NCBI RefSeq assembly: GCF_002933465.1
Contig: NZ_PSZE01000004.1
Span: 124,001-188,000 of the forward strand
Direction of reading: 5' to 3'
Source of the DNA: Nocardia nova
GTDB lineage: Bacteria; Actinomycetota; Actinomycetes; Mycobacteriales; Mycobacteriaceae
Length of the DNA: 64,000 nt
Positions 1-7,577 of the stretch are shown here, piece after piece. Positions within the stretch are counted from its first letter, which is position 1; each line of letters begins with the position of its first letter. Position numbers and translations under genes: made by a program. The notes under the pieces are model-generated. The model was not told the origin of the DNA. It did not search any database and worked only from the letters and a program-made list of their open reading frames with translations.

Positions 1-108
1 CGGCGCACGTGCGGGCGATCGAGACATCGGCGCGTAGTCTCGAACGCGGCAACCCGCCGGCGAATGTGTCTGGTTGTGCCGGCTTCCAACGAACTCCCGG
101 GAGTCGAC

Positions 109-1503
109 GTGGAACCACTGACCGAGCAACTGCGCCGCGACCGCGCGGATCGGGCGAGCGCCGTCGCCGCCACGCTGAGCGCCCACGATATCGACGCCGT
201 GGCGGTCACCTGGGTTGATACCAGCGGCATCGTCCGGATGAAAGCCGTTCCGGTGGAACGGTTTTCCCATGCCGCGGCCTGGGGAATCGGCGCCTCGCCG
301 GTCTTCGACGCCTTCTTGGTCGACGACTCCATCCTGACCGAGCACGTCGCCGGTGGCCCGACCGGTGACCTACGGCTGTACCCGGACCTCGATCGGCTCA
401 CCGCCGTGGCCGCGCTTCCGGGATGGGCATGGGCGCCCGCGGATCGATATACGCAGAGCGGTACGCCGCATCCGCGCGATTGCCGGTTGCTGCTGCGCCG
501 ACTCGTCTCCGAGCTGGCCGACGACGGCTACGAGTTGCGCACCGCGATCGAACTGGAATGGACGTTGTCGCGCCCCGACCCGGCCGACCCGGACACGTTC
601 AGCCCGGCCACCTCGGCGCCGGCCTACGGCATGGCCAGGCTGAGCGAACTGGCCCCGTATCTGCGTGACGTGGTGTCGAAGGTGCGCGACAGCGGTGTCG
701 GTGTCGAGCAGATTCATCCCGAATACGAGGTGGGTCAGTTCGAACTCTCCATCGCCTCCGGCGATCCCGTCCGTACCGCCGACAACGCGGTCCTGGTGCG
801 CGAAATAGTCCGTGCCGTCAGCGGTGCTCACGGTTTGCGAGCGACGTTCAGCCCGATGGTCGTGCCCGGTGTCGTCGGTAACGGCGGCCACGTCCATCTG
901 AGCCTGTGGCGAGATGGGGTGAACCGGATGGGTGGAGGTCCCGGTCCTTTCGGACTCGGCGCGGAGGGGGAGCACTTCGCCGCCGGGATCCTGGACCGTC
1001 TGCCCGCGCTGCTGGCTCTCGGCTGCCCGGCAGTGGCAAGCTATCTGCGCTTGCAGCCCCGTCACTGGGCGGGTGTCTTCCGATGCTGGGGGTTGGAGAA
1101 TCGGGAGGCCGCCCTGCGCTACATCACCGGAAGCGAGGGGGAGCGCGACCGTGCGGCCAATATCGAGATCAAGACCTTCGACGCCGCCGCCAACCCGTAC
1201 CTGGCCTTGGCGGGCCTGCTGGCGGCGGGCCGGGCGGGTGTGCGGGCGGGCGCGACCCTGCCCGAGCCGGTCGCCGGCGACCCGGCTCGACTCGACTCCG
1301 CCACCCGGTCCGCGCGCGGGATCACCCCGTTGCCGACCACGCTCGCGGACGCGGTGGCGGCTTTCGATGCCGACGAGGTGTTGTGCGCGGCATTCGGCGA
1401 CGACCTCGCCGACACCATCGCCAGTGTGCGGCGCGGTGAGATCGCGCTGTTCGCCGATGCCACGCCCGAGCAGATCACCGACGCCTGCAGGTGGAGGTAC
1501 TGA
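109..1503 (+). CDS. glutamine synthetase family protein
   Basis: Class-I-like glutamine synthetase fold enzyme that would ligate ammonia or an amine to the gamma-carboxyl of glutamate using ATP. Counting from an upstream ATG at 64, the metal/substrate motif GNGGHVHLSL lies near residue 272 and the phosphate-binding ENREAALRY near residue 345; both are conserved in the family. The N-terminal beta-grasp portion contains VTWVDTSGIVRMK. I prefer the GTG at 109 because GGGAG sits 8 nt upstream, giving 464 aa; the ATG at 64 has no clear ribosome site. It is shorter than housekeeping GlnA1-type enzymes only in its N-terminus and diverges at the catalytic loops, so it may act on an amine other than ammonia. 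The substrate cannot be read from the sequence. Confidence 0.85.
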   Translation: MEPLTEQLRRDRADRASAVAATLSAHDIDAVAVTWVDTSGIVRMKAVPVERFSHAAAWGIGASPVFDAFLVDDSILTEHVAGGPTGDLRLYPDLDRLTAVAALPGWAWAPADRYTQSGTPHPRDCRLLLRRLVSELADDGYELRTAIELEWTLSRPDPADPDTFSPATSAPAYGMARLSELAPYLRDVVSKVRDSGVGVEQIHPEYEVGQFELSIASGDPVRTADNAVLVREIVRAVSGAHGLRATFSPMVVPGVVGNGGHVHLSLWRDGVNRMGGGPGPFGLGAEGEHFAAGILDRLPALLALGCPAVASYLRLQPRHWAGVFRCWGLENREAALRYITGSEGERDRAANIEIKTFDAAANPYLALAGLLAAGRAGVRAGATLPEPVAGDPARLDSATRSARGITPLPTTLADAVAAFDADEVLCAAFGDDLADTIASVRRGEIALFADATPEQITDACRWRY

Positions 1504-1512
1504 CCCGCTCGG

Positions 1513-2001
1513 TCACCTCGCCGCCGGCTCAGCACCGACAGCTCGTTCGAGGAGTGAGCGCACGAACGCCAGATGGCTGGGTACCACGGCGAACCACACA
1601 TCCGGCGCATATGTCCCGCCCATGGCCACGAAGGTGGCCAGTGCGACGACGCCGTCATGGATCTCCAGCGCCAGTTCGCCGTGGAATCCGAGGCCCGAAT
1701 CGGCCCGCAGCAGAAGGCATTCCGGTGCGGAGAAGGTGATGCGCCAGCCGGCGACGGTGTCCGGCGCGCCGGGGGTGAGACCAAGTTCGATACCGGCCCA
1801 CGCCGCCCGCAATCGCGTACGAACATCCTCGGGAACGTCCTCCATGATCGCGCGGGCCCACTGCTCGGCGGTCTGGGCGGTGGCGGCGGGGGTTTCCAGC
1901 ATGTGGCTGTCGATGTAGACGACGTCGTCCAGGGTGGTGAGGGCGAGCAGGTCGGCGGTGATTCCGCATTGGCGGACGGTGGGGGAGGTGTGCACGGACA
2001 T
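1513..2001 (-). CDS. DUF2867-like protein
   Basis: Protein of 162 aa. The C-terminal half (GWRITFSAPECLLLRADS, then a beta-rich stretch ending WFAVVPSHLAFVRSLLERAV) resembles DUF2867, a START-like lipid or ligand-binding fold often attached to short-chain dehydrogenases. No catalytic motif or signal peptide is visible. It ends 9 bp after the convergent glutamine synthetase-like gene and is divergent from a TetR regulator, with a strong dyad in the shared promoter. It is therefore the obvious candidate target of that regulator. The family call is from pattern memory only. Confidence 0.7.
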   Translation of the reverse strand: MSVHTSPTVRQCGITADLLALTTLDDVVYIDSHMLETPAATAQTAEQWARAIMEDVPEDVRTRLRAAWAGIELGLTPGAPDTVAGWRITFSAPECLLLRADSGLGFHGELALEIHDGVVALATFVAMGGTYAPDVWFAVVPSHLAFVRSLLERAVGAEPAAR

Positions 2002-2031
2002 GACGAGAACCTTCTGGTTCGATACTGCACA

Positions 2032-2058
2032 ATAGATACAGAACAGTACTGTATCTAT
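2032..2058. promoter_or_regulatory. TetR-type operator dyad between divergent genes
   Basis: A perfect inverted repeat with 10-bp arms, ATAGATACAG at 2032-2041 and CTGTATCTAT at 2049-2058, separated by AACAGTA. The dyad is AT-rich against a GC-rich background and lies 31 bp from the start of the DUF2867-like gene and about 50 bp from the TetR gene start. Its size and position fit an operator for the adjacent TetR protein, which would repress itself and the divergent gene. The sequence is seen directly; the regulator assignment is inference. Confidence 0.75.
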
Positions 2059-2110
2059 CGAGGGGTGATCTAATCAAGGGCATATCGAGCCGGTCGGGAA
2101 GGAGGACGTG

Positions 2111-2659
2111 ATGGCGCCACCGGTGCGAACCCCGCGACAGGCGTGGATCGATGCCGGGCTCTCCGTGCTGGAGCATCACGGTCCCGACGCGGTCCGGGTG
2201 GAGGCGCTGGCGGCCCAACTCGGCGTGACCCGCGGCGGTTTCTACCGGCAATTCCGCTCCCGCGACGAACTGCTCGAGGCGATGCTCGACGACTGGGAGC
2301 GGCGAGCCGTCGACGATGTGCGCGAACAGGTCGAACGCGAGGGCGGCGATCCGAAGAGCAAGATCCGGCGGGCGGGCACACTGACCTTCGCCGAGGATCT
2401 GACGCCGCTGGATCTCACCATCCGGGCCTGGGCCCGGCGCGATCCGGCGGTGGAGGCGCGGCTGCGGAAAGTGGACAACGCCAGAATGGGCTACCTGCGC
2501 ACGCTGTTGCGGAACTCCGGCGTCGCACCCGAGAACGTGGAAGCCGTTGCGCTGCTGTCTTTTTCGATGGTCATCGCCAATCGATTGATCAAGGCCGAGC
2601 ATCCCGGCACGAGCAGATCGCAGGTGCTCGCCCACGCCGCGCACCTGCTGTTCGACTGA
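2111..2659 (+). CDS. TetR/AcrR family transcriptional regulator
   Basis: Protein of 182 aa with an N-terminal TetR helix-turn-helix: helix region around residues 25-50 with VEALAAQLGVTRGGFYRQF, followed by the short RDELLEAMLDDW linker. The C-terminal ligand domain is not assignable. The ATG at 2111 is preferred over the adjacent GTG at 2108 because GGAAGGAGG ends only 1 nt before the GTG. It is divergent from the DUF2867-like gene and is followed 20 bp later by a methyltransferase on the same strand, so it may be co-transcribed with that gene. Autoregulation through the dyad at 2032-2058 is likely. Confidence 0.9.
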   Translation: MAPPVRTPRQAWIDAGLSVLEHHGPDAVRVEALAAQLGVTRGGFYRQFRSRDELLEAMLDDWERRAVDDVREQVEREGGDPKSKIRRAGTLTFAEDLTPLDLTIRAWARRDPAVEARLRKVDNARMGYLRTLLRNSGVAPENVEAVALLSFSMVIANRLIKAEHPGTSRSQVLAHAAHLLFD

Positions 2660-2678
2660 CCGCGCGCATACTGGCGGG

Positions 2679-3485
2679 GTGAGCGATCAACGAGGCGTTC
2701 CTTCCTTCCATATCGACCAGGTCGACCACCCGGAGCAGGAGCTGATCGTCCGGATACTCGACAATCAGGCCGCCCTACCCGGCGTGGTACGGATGCGCGA
2801 GTGGGCGCGCGCCGCGCTGGCGCTGCGACCCGGCGAAACCGTCCTCGATGTGGGCTCTGGCACCGGTACCGAGGTGGTGGAGCTGGCCGCTCTGGTCGGT
2901 GCGGCCGGGCGGGCCATCGGTATCGATCCGAATCCGTCGATGCTCGCGGTGGCGCGCGAGCGCGCCGCGGACGTGCGGGCCGAATTCATCGAGGGCTCGG
3001 CCTACGATCTGCCGCTGCCGGACGCATCCGTCGACGCGGTTCGCTGTGAGCGGGTCTATCAGCACCTCGACGATCCGGCGAAGGCCACCGCCGAGATCGC
3101 GCGGGTGCTGCGGCCGGGCGGACGGGTGGTGCTGATCGACAGCGACTGGTCGACAGCAATCTTTCATCCCGGCGATCCGGAGGTCGTCGCGGCACTACAG
3201 CAGCGGATGGAAACCAACAGTCCGAATCGCAACTCCGGCAGGCATTTACGGGGCCGGCTCGTCGAAGCCGGCCTATTGATCGACGATATCGGTTCCGAGG
3301 CCGTGATCTGGGAACCCGAGTCGATCCTCCCGATGTTCACGGCGGTCACCGATCGGGGTGTGGCCGACGGGGTGATCACCGCTGCCCAGCGCGACTACGT
3401 TCTCGCCGAAATCCGGCGCGGTGCCGAGACCGGCGACTATCACTTCTCGGTGACCATGTTCGCGGTGGTAGCGCGCAAACCCTGA
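2679..3485 (+). CDS. class I SAM-dependent methyltransferase
   Basis: Protein of 268 aa with the Rossmann-fold methyltransferase motif I VLDVGSGTGTE at about residues 55-65, motif II acidic residue in IGIDPNPSML, and post-I motif DAVRCERVYQHL near residue 120, followed by LRPGGRVVLIDSDW. This is the UbiE/MenG-like Methyltransf_11 architecture acting on small molecules. Translation starts at a GTG 20 bp after the TetR gene, suggesting one transcript. The substrate is unknown. A TetR regulator paired with a small-molecule methyltransferase is a common arrangement for modification or detoxification of a ligand, but that is inference. Confidence 0.88.
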   Translation: MSDQRGVPSFHIDQVDHPEQELIVRILDNQAALPGVVRMREWARAALALRPGETVLDVGSGTGTEVVELAALVGAAGRAIGIDPNPSMLAVARERAADVRAEFIEGSAYDLPLPDASVDAVRCERVYQHLDDPAKATAEIARVLRPGGRVVLIDSDWSTAIFHPGDPEVVAALQQRMETNSPNRNSGRHLRGRLVEAGLLIDDIGSEAVIWEPESILPMFTAVTDRGVADGVITAAQRDYVLAEIRRGAETGDYHFSVTMFAVVARKP

Positions 3486-3492
3486 CCCTCGC

Positions 3493-4641
3493 TCACGGCG
3501 CGACGGGATCCGCCACCGGCGGCCGTCGCGCCGCGAGCGCGGCAGCCACCGCCGCCGCGACGATCGTCACCAGCGCGCCCAGCATCATCGCCGCCGCCTC
3601 GGCCGGAACCAGCACATGCAGTTGGGTGCCGACGGTGACGGCCGCCACCGGCACACCGATCTGGGCGGCGGCCAGCGCGCCGAATGTGACCGGCTGCCCC
3701 AGCAGACGCATGAGCAGATGCACCAGCAGCGCGCCGGCTCCCAGCGCGAGTCCGAGCAGGATCAACCGCGGTCGATCGGCGAATTCCCGCAGATTCAACC
3801 GAGCGCCCAGCCAGACGAAGAACAGGGGAGCGAGGAATCCGTCGGTCGCGGCGAACAATTGCCGCGCCACCCGGCGCGGTTCGCCGACTGCCGCTACGGC
3901 CAGTCCGGCCGCGAACCCGGCCAACATGATCGACACCTGCGTGCGGGTGGCGATGGCGGCCATCCCGAATACGAGAGCCAAACTGACCCGCAGTTCGAGA
4001 GCGAATTTTCGGCGTTCGGAGACTCGGTGCGCACGTCGGCGCAGCCCGGAGCGTTCCAGCCACCGCAGCAGCACGAACAGCAGCACCGCGGTGCCGATCA
4101 CCGCCAGCGTACCCAGCGCGGCGTGTCCGGCGTTGCCCGCGTCGATCACCAGCGGTAGCGCGACGATCGACGCGGTGTCGGCGATGGCCACCTGCGCCGT
4201 GAGTTCCAGCACCGATCTGCCCTGCAGCCCTTGGGAATCGATGATCGGCAGTACCAGCGCGGCGGAGGAGGAGGCGAGCAGCACCGCATAGATCGCGCCG
4301 TGCCCGGTGTCGAAGAAAGCGGCGAGCAGATAGCCGATGACGGCCGCGGCCGACCCGACCAGTACGGCTCGGACGGCACCGATCCCCAGCGCCGAGCGGA
4401 TCCGCGGATCGCGAATCGGCACATGGGTGCCGGCGACGAACATCACCAGCGCGAAACCCATGTCGGCCAGGAAGGCGAACACCGGATCCGAGGCCTCGAG
4501 CAGCCCGAATCCGGTGACGCCGCAAACGATTCCGGCCAGCAGTTCGCCAACGATCACCGGGATGTGCCAGGCTTCGCGCCACGCCAGCAGCGGTCCCGCC
4601 AGCCCGAGCGCCAGCACCAGGGCCAGGGTGGACAAACTCAT
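3493..4641 (-). CDS. cation:proton antiporter (CPA2/Na+-H+ exchanger family)
   Basis: Integral membrane protein of 382 aa with about 12 hydrophobic segments beginning at the very N-terminus (STLALVLALGLAGPLLAW). It matches the Na_H_Exchanger domain of the KefB/GerN type: GELLAGIVCG in the second segment, a discontinuous-helix region around SSAALVLPII, and ADTASIVALPLVI where the family carries its acidic ion-binding residue. There is no C-terminal RCK/TrkA domain, so regulation by nucleotide is not apparent. It would exchange protons for Na+ or K+ across the plasma membrane. It converges with the methyltransferase, leaving only 7 bp between stops. Confidence 0.88.
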   Translation of the reverse strand: MSLSTLALVLALGLAGPLLAWREAWHIPVIVGELLAGIVCGVTGFGLLEASDPVFAFLADMGFALVMFVAGTHVPIRDPRIRSALGIGAVRAVLVGSAAAVIGYLLAAFFDTGHGAIYAVLLASSSAALVLPIIDSQGLQGRSVLELTAQVAIADTASIVALPLVIDAGNAGHAALGTLAVIGTAVLLFVLLRWLERSGLRRRAHRVSERRKFALELRVSLALVFGMAAIATRTQVSIMLAGFAAGLAVAAVGEPRRVARQLFAATDGFLAPLFFVWLGARLNLREFADRPRLILLGLALGAGALLVHLLMRLLGQPVTFGALAAAQIGVPVAAVTVGTQLHVLVPAEAAAMMLGALVTIVAAAVAAALAARRPPVADPVAP

Positions 4642-4744
4642 CGGTGCCTACTTCTTCCGCTCGACCTTGCGCCGCTCGACGTCGTGCATACTGTCGGCCG
4701 CACACCACTCCCGGTCACGCCGACACGCCGTAGCCTGCCGTCCG

Positions 4745-4786
4745 TCGCCGTGCCCGGCCGCTTGCGCGGAGGGCCGGGCACGGCGA
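4745..4786. terminator. strong GC-rich hairpin, probable terminator
   Basis: Perfect 14-bp inverted repeat: CGCCGTGCCCGGCC at 4746-4759 and its complement at 4772-4785, extended by one further T-A pair, with a 12-nt loop. It sits 5 bp past the stop of the secreted-protein operon (minus strand) and 100 bp before the antiporter start. No T-tract follows, as is usual for actinobacterial hairpin terminators. Confidence 0.7.
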
Positions 4787-4790
4787 TGAC

Positions 4791-5528
4791 TCAGTGCGCG
4801 CCCTGCGCGTGCTCGGCCTGAAGCTGGTTGTACTTCTGTGTGCCCGCGGCGATTCCGACCGGAATGGCGACCGCGACCCCGCCGAGGCTCGCGCCGACGC
4901 CACCGACCGCGACCAAGCCGACCAGGCAGGCCGCGGCCACCGCGGGCACGGTCATGGTGCCGGCGGTGGCGAGGGACATGAGGGTGCCGCCGGTGGCGAT
5001 ACCCAGTGGGCAGCCGACGGCCGCGCCGATCACCGAACCGGCCATAGCGCCGACCGCCATTGCCAGACCCATGTGCGGTGCGGCCGCCGCGACAGCCTGG
5101 TTGAGATCCGACATTTGCGTGTCGGCGACGGAGCTGGGCTGTGCCGCAGCCGATTCCGCGGTGCCGGCGACGGCCTGTGGCGGCGCCGCCGGGTGGGCGG
5201 GATCGGCGGCCGCGGGAACATCGATCGGAGTTCCGAGCAATGTCCTGCCCGTACTGTCGCGAATGTCGAACTGTCCGGGGCGCACCGCCACCGCGCCGAG
5301 CGGAGTCTGCAGGGCCGCGGTTGCGGTGGTCGTGTCGTCCTGGTAGCGGATGCCGGGCCCCAGGTCGGTGCTGGTCCACTCCGATTGCGGGGCAGCGGGT
5401 GCGGGGGCAACAGGTGCCGGGGCGGTGGGTGCCGCGGCGAAGGCATCGGCCTGGGCGGTTCCGGCCGCCGCGACGACGGCGGTGGCGAGCAAGGTGGACA
5501 CGGCGATGGTCCGGGTGGTGGTCTTCAT
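4791..5528 (-). CDS. secreted glycine/alanine-rich protein (paralogue of the 5564-6076 gene)
   Basis: Protein of 245 aa starting at an ATG preceded by GGAAG. The first 28 residues are a Sec signal peptide (KTTTR, hydrophobic core, cleavage after GTAQA-DA). A Pro/Ala-rich stretch follows, then a beta region (LGPGIRYQDDTTTATAALQT) and a C-terminal glycine-zipper-like hydrophobic domain with CPLGIATGGTL, a second cysteine in AACLVGLV, and KYNQLQ near the end. The two cysteines and the CPLG..TGGTL and YN.L motifs recur in the next gene, so the two are paralogues. Such proteins are exported and probably associate with the cell envelope. No function is known to me. Confidence 0.8.
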   Translation of the reverse strand: MKTTTRTIAVSTLLATAVVAAAGTAQADAFAAAPTAPAPVAPAPAAPQSEWTSTDLGPGIRYQDDTTTATAALQTPLGAVAVRPGQFDIRDSTGRTLLGTPIDVPAAADPAHPAAPPQAVAGTAESAAAQPSSVADTQMSDLNQAVAAAAPHMGLAMAVGAMAGSVIGAAVGCPLGIATGGTLMSLATAGTMTVPAVAAACLVGLVAVGGVGASLGGVAVAIPVGIAAGTQKYNQLQAEHAQGAH

Positions 5529-5563
5529 GAATTCTTCCGCTCTGATCGGTGGGTGAGTGTCGA

Positions 5564-6076
5564 TTACCGCGCGTTGCTCTCGGCCGGCATCGACTGTGCG
5601 ATCAGGCCTTTGGAATGTAGTGAGTTGTACTGGCCACCCACCGCGTTCGCCAAGCCCGGTCCACCGGTGGCGATACCGCCGGCCATGCCACCGAGGAATC
5701 CGAGCGTGCCCGCGCCGACAATGCATCCGCCCACGATGCCGATCGGAGTCAGCACCGGCACCGGAATGGTCAGTGTGCCGCCGGTGATCGCGCCGAGCGG
5801 GCAGCCGACCGCCAGGCCCGCCGCCGTGCCCACGACTTGACCGACCATGGAGTCGTTGGCCCACGCACCGGCGATGGTGTCGAAGGCGTTCAGATACTCC
5901 GTGGTCGGATCGACCGGTGTACCGGCGGGAGTGGCGGGATCGGCCGGTGTGCCCTGGTCGCCCGCGACTATGGCGGGCGCGGGCGACCCAGACTCGGCGA
6001 AGGCGGGAGCGGCGATGCCGACCGCGGCGGATGTGGCGAGAACCGCGATCGCGGCTGCGCGAATGACGTGACGCAT
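5564..6076 (-). CDS. secreted glycine-rich protein, first gene of a two-gene operon
   Basis: Protein of 170 aa with a Sec signal peptide (MRHVIRAAAIAVLATSAA, cleavage after APAFA), a short Pro/Asp/Thr linker, then a glycine-rich hydrophobic domain containing CPLGAITGGTL, a second Cys in GGCIVGAG and QYNSLHSKG at the C-terminus. It is the shorter paralogue of the downstream gene, 35 bp away on the same strand, so the pair is probably one transcript ending at the hairpin at 4745-4786. The conserved cysteine pair could form an extracytoplasmic disulfide. Function is unknown. Confidence 0.8.
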   Translation of the reverse strand: MRHVIRAAAIAVLATSAAVGIAAPAFAESGSPAPAIVAGDQGTPADPATPAGTPVDPTTEYLNAFDTIAGAWANDSMVGQVVGTAAGLAVGCPLGAITGGTLTIPVPVLTPIGIVGGCIVGAGTLGFLGGMAGGIATGGPGLANAVGGQYNSLHSKGLIAQSMPAESNAR

Positions 6077-6113
6077 GATTCTTCTTTCTCGATGCCTGAT
6101 ATCGCCCGTGCCC

Positions 6114-6133
6114 TCTCGATTGGTGAATCGAGA
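6114..6133. promoter_or_regulatory. 8-bp palindrome upstream of the secreted-protein operon
   Basis: TCTCGATT at 6114-6121 and AATCGAGA at 6126-6133 form a perfect inverted repeat with a GGTG loop, 37 bp upstream of the start at 6076. It could be an operator or a 5'-UTR hairpin for the secreted pair. No cognate regulator is adjacent. Confidence 0.4.
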
Positions 6134-6229
6134 TTCTCACGAGCTGTTCGTACATTAGCCACTCGCGCTTCGCGCCGGGACGGGAACGGCCGGAGATAAT
6201 CAGAACGGCAGACCGACATCGGCACCACG

Positions 6230-6672
6230 GTTTTCAGCCGGGCGGCACGGCGGAGATCGAAGGCCTTGTAGGCATCGATCATCGACTGCGGTTCCGCGTG
6301 CTGGGTGATGAACCGCGCCGATCCCGCAGGTCAGCTCGCGGGTCACCGTCACCGGATCCTCCCGATGGAAGTCGATCGGTCCGGCGTTCTGGGCGCGCGC
6401 GGTCTCGAGCCGGTCGGCGATGCCGTCGACGACGAGCACCCGGCCGGCGCCCTGGCGAAACGCCGACGCGATCACGCACTGCCCGACGACGCCCGCGCCG
6501 AGGACCAGAACGGTGTCGCCCTCGCTGACCTGTGCGAGCCGGACGCCGAACCAACCGGTCGGCAGGACGTCGGAGACCATGATCGCCTGGTCGTCGGATA
6601 CGCCCTCGGGCACCTTGACCAGCGTGTTGTTCGCATACGGGATGCGTGCGTACTCGGCTCGAGATATGTCTG
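6230..6672 (-). pseudogene. zinc alcohol/formaldehyde dehydrogenase remnant with internal deletion
   Basis: Reading on the minus strand, the first part encodes the middle of a zinc-dependent alcohol dehydrogenase: EYARIPYANNTLVKVPEG, then the Rossmann motif VLVLGAGVVGQCVIASAF and a further NAD-binding stretch to RELTCGIGA. The N-terminal catalytic domain is absent. After GIGA, at about 6330, the frame shifts and jumps directly to the extreme C-terminus (FITQHAEPQSMIDAYKAFD), so roughly 120 codons are missing. No start codon or ribosome site is present. The 5' end lies immediately after the stop of the STAS-HATPase gene. This is a dead gene. Confidence 0.8.
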
Positions 6673-6686
6673 CGCTGTCGGCTGAA

Positions 6687-7466
6687 CTAATCGACGCGGG
6701 CGGTCGCCAGCGTCGCCCACACGACCTTGCCGGTCGGCCATCGCAGGACGCACCCCCAGGCCGAGGCCAATGCGGCCACGATGTGCAGGCCGTGCATCCG
6801 GTGCCCGTCGGCGCCGGGCACCGATTCCATCAGGACGGCCTCGTGCGGGTCCGGATCCGCGATCGCGATGGTGAGCAGGTCGTCGCGAAATTCCAGTCGT
6901 ACATCGATATCGGGAACCCCGGTGAACAGGCCGTGCAGGTCGGCGTTGTCGATGAATTCGGTGGCGATGATCTGGGATACCTCGCTGATGTCAGCTATGC
7001 CCCAATCGGCACACGTGTCGTCGATCAATCGGCGCACTCGGTGCCCGGTGACCGGTGAGAGCGCCACAGTCAAGTCGGTCCGCCGCCGGGACGGCGGCTC
7101 GGCCGCCGCGGCGACAGCGGCGGCGACAGTCGGTTGCACCGACAGAAACCGGTGGACGGCGCTGCGCCCCAGCCGGCGTTGGAGCTCCGCGTCCTCGGTG
7201 ACCAACAGGAACGGCACGCACGGCCAGTTCAGCGTGCGCAGCCAGGCAGTGGTGAAGGCGGTGAGTACGGGCTCGGACGCGATGGTCATGCGGTCGACGC
7301 GCACGATGACGGCCCGAGGCTGGCCAACCGCGAATTTGACCAGGTCATCGCTGAATTGGCGATAGGTCGCCGCATCGAGGGTGATATCGGGTTCGAGCAC
7401 CACACAGCGATCGATGTCGGTCGGCTGCCAGCAAATGGGCGGAACGGAATTCACGGCCAGTCGCAT
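6687..7466 (-). CDS. STAS-like/HATPase (anti-sigma-type) regulatory protein
   Basis: Protein of 259 aa from the ATG at 7466. Residues about 20-120 look like a STAS domain (DIDRCVVLEPDITLDAATY, then PRAVIVRVDRMTIAS). The C-terminal 120 residues resemble the serine-kinase-like HATPase of RsbW/anti-sigma factors: N-box variant ATEFIDNADLHG, G1 box IAIADPDPHEAVL and G2 region GHRMHGLHIVAALASAWG. Proteins of this kind bind ATP and control sigma factors or anti-anti-sigma partners; the STAS-kinase fusion puts both roles in one chain. In-frame start codons further upstream lie in low-quality sequence. It is not obviously linked to the neighbouring genes. Confidence 0.75.
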   Translation of the reverse strand: MRLAVNSVPPICWQPTDIDRCVVLEPDITLDAATYRQFSDDLVKFAVGQPRAVIVRVDRMTIASEPVLTAFTTAWLRTLNWPCVPFLLVTEDAELQRRLGRSAVHRFLSVQPTVAAAVAAAAEPPSRRRTDLTVALSPVTGHRVRRLIDDTCADWGIADISEVSQIIATEFIDNADLHGLFTGVPDIDVRLEFRDDLLTIAIADPDPHEAVLMESVPGADGHRMHGLHIVAALASAWGCVLRWPTGKVVWATLATARVD

Positions 7467-7577
7467 CCGCGTGCCGACACCTCGACATCTGAGCCCGCCC
7501 GGTGACCGGCACTCGTGGATGAGTGCGTGATGCACATGACCCGACCCTACGCCTGTCGAGGCCGTCGGCGATCGGTC

